From NCBI GenBank assembly GCA_013214715.1, contig JABSSB010000130.1, positions 17,031-22,607 on the forward strand: a stretch of 5,577 nucleotides of DNA, written 5' to 3'. The notes beneath the pieces are model-generated. The model was not told where the DNA came from. It worked only from the letters and a program-made list of their open reading frames with translations, and searched no databases. Position 1 is the first letter of the stretch. The number at the start of each line of letters is the position of its first letter. The position numbers and the translations under genes were made by a program. Shown piece after piece: positions 1-4,382 of the stretch. The stretch comes from Paracoccaceae bacterium. GTDB lineage: Bacteria > Pseudomonadota > Alphaproteobacteria > Rhodobacterales > Rhodobacteraceae.

Positions 1-95
1 CCATCTGCATCGCGGCCTTTTTTAGTAATGATATTGATAATACCGCCGGTACTGCCACCACCATACATAGCAGATGCACCAGAGATCACTTTCAT
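1..95 (-). CDS. TonB-dependent siderophore receptor, plug-domain fragment
   Basis: Read on the minus strand from 95 down to 1, the frame gives MKVISGASAMYGGG, then STGGIINIITKKGRDAD, and runs off the left edge. The pattern VISGAS-xMYGGGSTGGxINIITKKG is the conserved end of the plug domain of TonB-dependent outer-membrane receptors, closest in style to aerobactin-type siderophore receptors (family knowledge; no search was run). The plug occludes the beta-barrel and takes part in TonB-dependent uptake of ferric siderophores. Only about 31 residues of a protein of some 700 are present, with no barrel and no signal peptide. Base composition is about 45% GC with AT-ending codons, unlike the GC-rich sequence that starts at about 96. 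The apparent ATG at 95-93 is probably an internal codon at the junction with the helicase and not a true start. The fragment is most likely foreign to this locus. Confidence 0.8.
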   Translation of the reverse strand, partial: MKVISGASAMYGGGSTGGIINIITKKGRDAD

Positions 96-1496
96 CCGGA
101 TCCGCGCCGCCGCGCGCGGATCACGCAGATGCCACAGCCCATCGGGCCCCTGTTTCAGCCGCTGCCATTGATCATAGGCCCGCAGCGCGTAGCCGCCCGT
201 GGCGCAGAACTCGAGGCAATCGTCAAACTCCGCCCGCGACAGATCGGCAAAAGGCCCGGCGCGACGCATCTGTGCATAAAGCGCATCGGCGGCAAACGGC
301 CCTGCACAGGCGGCGATCAGAATATGCTGGCAGAGCACATCCAAAGGCCCCCGCCCGCGCGGATCACCATCGAGTGCATGCGCCTGCACGGCCTCCAACG
401 CGGCACGGCATTCGACCACCTCAAAGCGGTTGGCAGGCACCAGCAGCGCCTTCGAGGGCGCGTTATAGCGGTGATTGGCCCGCCCGATCCGCTGCACAAG
501 CCGTTTGACATTCTTCGGCGCCCCAATCTGGATCACCAGATCGACATCGCCCCAATCGATCCCCAGATCCAGCGAGCCTGTGCAGACCACCGCGCGCAGA
601 TCGCCGGCCACCATCGCGGCTTCGACCTTTTCACGCTGCCCCCGATCGAGCGAGCCGTGATGAATGCCAATGGGCAGAGCGTCCTCATTGGCGAGCCAGA
701 GATTGTGAAAAAACAGCTCCGCCTGCGCGCGGGTATTGTGGAAGATCAGTGTGGTCTTATGCGCTCGCACCTGCTCCAGCACGGCCGGAATAGCATAGGC
801 CGCGCCGCCCCCGGCCCAGGGCGGTGCCTGTTCGATCTCCAGCATGGAAATATCCGGCGCCGGGCCGGGATCGGCGCGCAGGATGTCACAAGGGTCGGGG
901 TGGCGTGCCAGCAGCCGTGCGATTGCGCCCGGGTCTTCGACGGTGGCCGACAAGCCCACGCGGCGCAGCCCCGGACAGATCGCATCCAAAGCCGCCAAGG
1001 CCAGAAACAACTGATCCCCGCGCTTGCTTTCAGACAGGGCGTGGATTTCATCCACCACCACGCGCTTGAGCCCCGCAAACATGCGCGGCGCATCGGGGTA
1101 AGAGGTCAGCAGCGCCAGACTTTCCGGCGTGGTCAGCAGAATATGTGGGGGATCGGCGCGCTGGCGCTTTTTGACACTGGCCGAGGTATCGCCGGTGCGA
1201 TCCTCGATCCGGACTGGCAGGCCCATCTCCTCGACCGGGCCGCGCAGATTGCGTTTGATATCTGCGGCCAGCGCCTTGAGCGGAGAGACATACAGCGTGT
1301 GCAGCCCTTCATGGTCTGCGTCCGCCAAGTCCGCCAATGTTGGCAGAAACCCCGCCATCGTCTTGCCGCCCCCGGTCGGCGCAATCAACAACGTCGCCGG
1401 ATCAGCGGCCCGCGCGAGCATCTCCATCTGATGCGGATGCGGCTGCCACCCCTTCGCGGTGAACCAGTTGGTGATCGGGGCGGGCAAGCTGTCCAT
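96..1496 (-). CDS. Ligase-associated DEXH-box DNA helicase (Lhr-like), truncated
   Basis: The ORF begins with ATG at 1496 (MDSLPAPITNWFTAKGW) and stays open. Superfamily 2 helicase motifs appear in order: Q-like motif HPHQ (about residues 20-23), Walker A APTGGGKT (39-46), DEIH box (149-152), SAT (183-185), TGSLDLGIDWGDVDLV, and motif VI QRIGRANHR (starting at residue 335). The stretch after motif VI, to CATGGYALRAYDQWQRL and RDPRAAARIR, matches my memory of the ligase-associated helicases that sit with an ATP-dependent DNA ligase, an exonuclease and the PdeM endonuclease in a DNA-repair cluster. Such proteins are about 800 residues long; here recognisable sequence ends after about 467 residues, at position 96, where the reading frame passes without a stop into a TonB-receptor fragment. 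The C-terminal half is therefore missing. ATG 1496 is preferred because the residues after it look like the family N-terminus; no strong ribosome binding site is visible. It is divergent from the VOC gene. Confidence 0.9.
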
Positions 1497-1731
1497 GGGC
1501 CCCAAGCTAGGTCGGCACAAGCTGCAGGAAAAGAGGTCTGGATACTCCGCCCCTATTTCTTGTCTTCCCACATACCATTGGGAGACGTCACGTCAGCGAC
1601 GGAGGGCAAAGCCCCCAGTAGCCGCGATACCAAAGCGGACATGCCCAGAAAAAAGGCTGGAATTAAAGCTAACTTGAAGTTTTACACAAGGTTCATCGCA
1701 AGAGAATCACCGATAGGAAAGGACCACAGCG
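1497..1731. other. Divergent intergenic spacer between the helicase and VOC genes
   Basis: This 235-bp gap should hold promoters for both divergent genes, but I see no convincing -35/-10 pair for either. Visible structure: a perfect dyad AACTT-G-AAGTT at 1671-1681, a small GGGC-AAA-GCCC stem at 1604-1614, and a tandem ACGTC at 1585-1594 that includes the palindrome GACGTC. The dyad lies about 50 bp before the VOC start and could be a regulator site. None of these is proven. Confidence 0.4.
1715..1723 (+). promoter_or_regulatory. Ribosome binding site of the VOC gene
   Basis: A purine-rich AGGAAAGGA sits 8 bases before the ATG at 1732 and supports that start over any other. Confidence 0.7.
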
Positions 1732-2106
1732 ATGAGGCTAGAGCATGTAAACATTACCGTCCCTGACCCAAAGGCCACCGCAGCCACCCTGCAACGGCTA
1801 TTTGACTGGAAGATCCGCTGGGAAGGCGCGGCCATATCCGATGGCTACAGCGTACATGTGGGCGATGCTGACAGCTATCTTGCGCTCTATTCCGGGGATG
1901 CGCCGCTGGAAACGGCTGGCAGCTCCTATCACACCAAGGCCGGTCTGAACCATGTTGGCGTGGTGGTCGATGATCTTGCCGCGATCGAGGCGCGCGTGCG
2001 CGGCGAAGGGTTCACACCACGCTCCCACGCTGATTACGAACCGGGCAAGCGGTTCTATTTCGACGGCCCGGACGGGATCGAATACGAGGTCGTCGCCTAT
2101 GACTAA
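1732..2106 (+). CDS. VOC-superfamily (glyoxalase/bleomycin-resistance/dioxygenase fold) protein
   Basis: A complete 124-residue protein, the usual length of a single-domain VOC protein made of two beta-alpha-beta-beta-beta modules. Module 1 opens with LEHVNITVPD (residues 3-12) and contains YLALYSG (49-55). Module 2 opens with LNHVGVVVDDL (72-82) and closes with FDGPDGIEYEVVAYD (110-124). His5, His74 and Glu119 occupy the positions that usually bind the catalytic metal in this superfamily, so a metal-dependent lyase, isomerase or dioxygenase-type activity on a small molecule is possible, but the substrate cannot be read from the sequence. It starts at ATG 1732 behind a good ribosome binding site and ends with TAA. 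It appears to be a single-gene unit: a 94-bp gap follows, and the next genes are unrelated. A role in methylglyoxal detoxification or antibiotic binding is possible but unsupported. Confidence 0.88.
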   Translation: MRLEHVNITVPDPKATAATLQRLFDWKIRWEGAAISDGYSVHVGDADSYLALYSGDAPLETAGSSYHTKAGLNHVGVVVDDLAAIEARVRGEGFTPRSHADYEPGKRFYFDGPDGIEYEVVAYD

Positions 2107-2200
2107 ACGCAAACGGTACCCGTTGATCTAAGGCTTTGAGCTAAGAGATTTCACCGCTCGGCTGACCTGCATGTAACGAGGTGAAGGGCGGGTCAGTCGA

Positions 2201-3064
2201 ATGGCGACGCGAACGGGTTTGGCGGTGATCGTGAACACTGCATTGGGCGGGGTGCAGGGCTGCAGTGACGAGGCCGGACCCGCAACCGCTGTCAATGAGA
2301 CCGCACAGATCGCCGCCACCCCCACGACCACCCGCAGGGGCGCGATTGATCTCGCGCTTTATGCTGGGCAGATGAAGTTCCGGATCGAATATGCCGTGCC
2401 CCTGCGCGGGCAGGACGTGCCCTTTGTCGTCTATGCCGGGCTGGAAGAAGAAACGCCCACAAGGATGAAACTGAACGCTTTCGCCGATCTGCGCAGCTTT
2501 CAGGCGCGCGCGCCCGGCTTGGCTTCGGCCCCATTGGTCGTAAGCTGCACCCAGACCATCACCCTGGACCTGCAGGAGCTTTTGGCCGATGGCGATAGTT
2601 TCCGGTTTCGCGGGCAGGTCGATGCTGCGTTTTCCCTTTGCCGGGGCCGCGGCAGCCCCTAGGAACGACCGGGTTTGCAGTATTTCGCGGTCTCGGTCGA
2701 GGCCGCCGCGCGGGGCGCTGCCGAGCTTTCGAGCCAATGCCTGAAGCTGCAGGTGGCGGAACTGACGCTCAATCCGCTGGGCTTTGTCGGCACTGTCACC
2801 AATTTTCTGGGCGTGACGGAGCCTATCACTCAGATTGTGCTGGAGGAGGCGCGCACGCTTTTGGCCGAAAACCCGATCTGTCCGAAATTGCCCCCCGAGG
2901 TCGCGACGCTGCAACCCGATCTGCAATCGGGCGGCACGCGCGAGATTGGCGAGGGCGGGCTTGGCGCGGCGGTGTCAGGGTCTGTCGATGTCAGCCCCGC
3001 GGCGATGGTGACACTTCTGGCAGCGTTCAAGGAAAACGGTCTGTTGGAAGGCTTCGCAGAATGA
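2201..3064 (+). pseudogene. Cys-containing, probably exported protein, paralogue 1, with in-frame TAG
   Basis: I do not recognise this family. The frame from ATG 2201 has one stop, TAG at 2660-2662 (codon 154), and then continues in the same frame to TGA 3062-3064, giving 287 codons in all. It aligns almost without gaps, at roughly 30% identity by eye over its C-terminal half, with the next gene. Shared features are TRM, DL-xx-FQ, four cysteines at matching spacings (30, 32 and 46 residues apart, counting the TAG as one codon), ENPICPKLP, and a C-terminal EIG-x-GG-x-G...DVS block. The N-terminus (GLAVIVNTALGGVQGC) looks like a weak signal or lipoprotein peptide with a poor lipobox, and has no counterpart in paralogue 2. 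A purine-rich GAGGTGAAGGG ends about 12 bases before the ATG, which is a rather long spacing. The last bases overlap the next start as ATGA. It is either a recent pseudogene, a recoded gene, or carries a sequence error. Confidence 0.65.
3046..3051 (+). promoter_or_regulatory. Ribosome binding site within paralogue 1 for paralogue 2
   Basis: GGAAGG lies 9 bases before ATG 3061. That ATG overlaps the TGA of paralogue 1 (ATGA), the usual arrangement for coupled translation. A second ATG follows directly at 3064. Confidence 0.55.
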
Positions 3065-3810
3065 TGCGCCTTGCCCCTGTTTTCCGGATCTTCGGCACGG
3101 CGGCGCAGGCGCAATCCGTCGATCTGAGCATCATCAACACCCAGCCGATAAATGGCACGGATGTCGCCTAGACGCTCGACGTGACGCTCAGCACGACGCA
3201 GCAGACGCGAATGGCGGTCAAGGCGCTTCGCGATTTGCAGGAGTTTCAGCAGAACCTGCAGGCCATGACCTCGGGCCTTTTTGTGCTGGACAATTGCGGG
3301 TTGCAGGTGGAGTTGAAAGACCTGCAGGCCAGCACAATCGGCTCGGCCCTGACCCTCGACAGTGCAGCGGTGATCCGGATGTTCATCTGCGAACGCACGG
3401 GGGATGCGCGTTTCACCCGCGGTGACGTCACGCGTGAATTGCCATCGACCGGGACCGCCACGGTGGGCGTGGAGATTCATGACAACTGCATCCGGTTTGA
3501 CCCCCAGACCCTTGATTTGCGGACCGCGGAACAGATCGGGGAACGATTTGCCAGTGCAGAGACGCTGGAAGAGGTAAATGAACTGATCCTTTCGGCCATG
3601 GATCTGGTGGTGCGCGAAAATCCGATCTGTCCCAAACTGCCCGAGGAGCTGAGTGCGCCCGACCCGGTTTGCAGCGCCGCTGGTATAACCGAGATCGGCA
3701 GTGGCGGCGTGGGTGTGGCGCTGGACGGGTGGATCGATGTCAGCGTCTCCACCATTTTGGACCTGCTGGCCTTTCTTCAAGAAGAAGGCATGCTGCCGCC
3801 AGAGCCGTAA
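3061..3810 (+). pseudogene. Cys-containing exported protein, paralogue 2, with in-frame TAG
   Basis: This is a paralogue of the upstream gene, of unknown function. The frame from ATG 3061 has a single stop, TAG 3169-3171 (codon 37), and continues to TAA 3808-3810, giving 249 codons. The start MMRLAPVFRIFGTAAQAQS resembles a signal peptide with an AQA-type cleavage site, although its hydrophobic core is short and broken by an Arg, so export to the periplasm is likely but perhaps impaired. After it come DLQEFQ, NCGLQVELKDLQ, FICE, DNCIRF, RENPICPKLP, DPVCSAAG and EIGSGGVG, with a helical C-terminus. Four cysteines match paralogue 1 and one (DPVC) is extra, consistent with disulfides in an exported protein. 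No ribosome binding site precedes the GTG at 3181, so internal restart after the TAG is not obvious. The two genes appear to be one transcription unit. Confidence 0.65.
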
Positions 3811-3820
3811 GCTTTGGGTC

Positions 3821-4201
3821 TTAAGCCGAATCGCGCGGGGGCAGGGTGTCCTGTAGCTTCTTGGTCAAGCCTGCGCGCACAATGTCGTAGGACACCACAA
3901 GGCGGTGGCGCATTTCATCTGCGTCCGATCCCCAGGGCAGATGCACCCAGCTGCGGTGGAAATAGCGGGCGCGTGTGGCCAGACCGGCGTCGATCAGCAT
4001 CTGTGCTGTGTCGATATCGGCGGTTTTGACAGATACGCCAGTGTCTACCATGCCGATGCAGGCAAACATCTTGCCGCCCACTTTCCATGCATCATGCCCG
4101 CCGCCCCAGGGGTCGGACCATTCGGCGCCTGGCAGGGTTTTGCAAATGTCGTTCATGATGTCGCGGCTTATGACCCCATGCTTTGCCGCGCGGGGGCGCA
4201 A
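3821..4201 (-). CDS. MmcQ/YjbR-family protein
   Basis: This encodes a small YjbR-fold protein. Recognisable family features are LPGAEWSDPWGGGHDAWKVGGKMFACIG, an SVKT strand, AQMLIDAG, YFHRSWVHLPWG and a C-terminal helix HRLVVSYDIVRAGLTKK. MmcQ/YjbR proteins are about 115-125 residues long and adopt a fold with a cleft proposed to bind DNA; their biochemical role is poorly known. The stop TAA is at 3823-3821, 10 bp from the convergent stop of paralogue 2. The start is uncertain. TTG 4201 is the widest bacterial-type start, and ATG 4156 would remove part of the first helix. The N-terminus I expect for relatives (M-S-R-D...) would begin where this sequence has ATA (4171-4169). No ribosome binding site is clear for any of the three. 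The gene diverges from cysS, and the TTG start would lie beside the cysS promoter region. Confidence 0.82.
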   Translation of the reverse strand: MRPRAAKHGVISRDIMNDICKTLPGAEWSDPWGGGHDAWKVGGKMFACIGMVDTGVSVKTADIDTAQMLIDAGLATRARYFHRSWVHLPWGSDADEMRHRLVVSYDIVRAGLTKKLQDTLPPRDSA

Positions 4202-4209
4202 GTCAAGGC

Positions 4210-4238
4210 TTGGCGCGGGCGCGGGCGGATGCTATGAC
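4210..4238 (+). promoter_or_regulatory. Probable sigma-70-type promoter of the leader peptide-cysS unit
   Basis: TTGGCG (4210-4215) and TATGAC (4233-4238) each match the consensus hexamers at 4 of 6 positions and are separated by exactly 17 bases. The start point expected about 7 bases after the -10 box is A4245, the first base of the leader-peptide ATG. A perfect 7-bp dyad overlaps the spacer and the -10 box. Confidence 0.5.
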
Positions 4239-4244
4239 GCCCGC
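4221..4244. repeat. Inverted repeat across the cysS promoter
   Basis: GCGGGCG (4221-4227) and its exact complement CGCCCGC (4238-4244) are separated by 10 bases. The centre lies inside the predicted promoter, just before its -10 box. If transcription starts at 4245 the repeat is not in the RNA, so a protein-binding operator is more likely than an RNA hairpin. GC-rich dyads also arise by chance in such DNA. Confidence 0.4.
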
Positions 4245-4289
4245 ATGACCGGGATTACCTGCATCATTTGCTGCTGCATTCCCTGCTGA
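4245..4289 (+). CDS. Candidate cysteine-rich leader peptide of cysS
   Basis: This 14-codon ORF reads MTGITCIICCCIPC and ends with TGA 4287-4289, 93 bases before the cysS start. Five of 14 codons are Cys (all TGC), three of them in a row at 4269-4277. Cys is normally one of the rarest residues, so this density directly before the gene for cysteinyl-tRNA synthetase is what a ribosome-mediated attenuator would need: scarce Cys-tRNA stalls the ribosome on the Cys run. There is no Shine-Dalgarno before the ATG, but the predicted transcription start coincides with it, suggesting a leaderless ORF. A leaderless leader peptide is known for trpL in Sinorhizobium. The stop codon sits in the left arm of a stem-loop (4280-4301). 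The peptide itself probably has no other role. Against it: TGC TGC TGC is also a simple CTG/TGC repeat, and the ORF is very short. Confidence 0.6.
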   Translation: MTGITCIICCCIPC

Positions 4290-4318
4290 ATTTCAGCGGG
4301 ACGGTTTCTTTCGTTTTC
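4280..4318 (+). terminator. Candidate attenuator stem-loop and T-rich run before cysS
   Basis: Left arm TCCC-T-GCTGA (4280-4289) pairs with TCAGCGGGA (4293-4301) around an ATT loop. This is nine base pairs with one bulged T, followed by CGG and the T-rich TTTCTTTCGTTTT (4305-4317). It resembles an intrinsic terminator, but the T run starts three bases late and is interrupted, so it would be leaky. A ribosome held on the Cys codons at 4269-4277 would cover the left arm and prevent folding, while finished translation would allow it. That is the polarity needed to raise cysS expression when Cys-tRNA is low. Confidence 0.5.
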
Positions 4319-4361
4319 ATCTCTACGACAAGTTGCTAAGCCCGCGCTGCGCCTGAAACCG
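4291..4361 (+). promoter_or_regulatory. Alternative leader-RNA pairings (candidate antiterminator)
   Basis: TTTCAG (4291-4296) can pair with CTGAAA (4353-4358), extended by CGGG (4297-4300) with CCCG (4341-4344). This uses the right arm of the terminator-like hairpin and so excludes it. A second perfect pairing, CGGTTTC (4302-4308) with GAAACCG (4355-4361), shares its right strand with the first and is compatible with the hairpin. Mutually exclusive structures are the hallmark of attenuators. The pairings were found by eye, with no energy calculation. Confidence 0.4.
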
Positions 4362-4382
4362 CATGCTTGAGGAGCCCATGCG
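4360..4382 (+). promoter_or_regulatory. Stem-loop presenting the cysS ribosome binding site
   Basis: CGCATG (4360-4365) and CATGCG (4377-4382) form a perfect 6-bp stem whose 11-base loop contains GAGGAG (4369-4374). The stem ends directly before the ATG at 4383, 8 bases from the GAGGAG. The upstream ATG at 4378 gives only Met-Arg-stop (ATG CGA TGA) and is not the cysS start, though initiation there could compete. Confidence 0.45.

Noticed and set aside
129..1766. A 545-codon plus-strand open frame across the helicase region
   Set aside because: It is antisense to a helicase with all SF2 motifs in order. Its product is rich in Arg, Gln and His with no recognisable domain, typical of a shadow frame in GC-rich DNA.
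2112..2124. AACGG-TAC-CCGTT hairpin after the VOC gene as a terminator
   Set aside because: The stem is only five base pairs and no T run follows, so a terminator call is not supported.
2150..2196. Interlocking inverted repeats TTCACC/GGTGAA and CTGACC/GGTCAG before paralogue 1
   Set aside because: Each is 6 bp with a long loop, within chance expectation for this length, and neither has any supporting context.
2660..2662. Pyrrolysine or selenocysteine recoding at the TAG codons
   Set aside because: Selenocysteine uses TGA, and nothing in the window suggests pyrrolysine genes or a downstream recoding element. Amber suppression is kept only as a remote option.
2141..3780. Two long minus-strand open frames (2141-2926 and 2830-3780) opposite the interrupted paralogues
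   Set aside because: Because the plus genes contain stops, I asked whether the antisense frames are the real genes. They overlap each other, have Arg/Gln/His-rich shadow-type composition, and mirror the plus-strand repeats. The plus frames have conservative substitutions, matched cysteines, GC-rich third positions and an ATGA junction.
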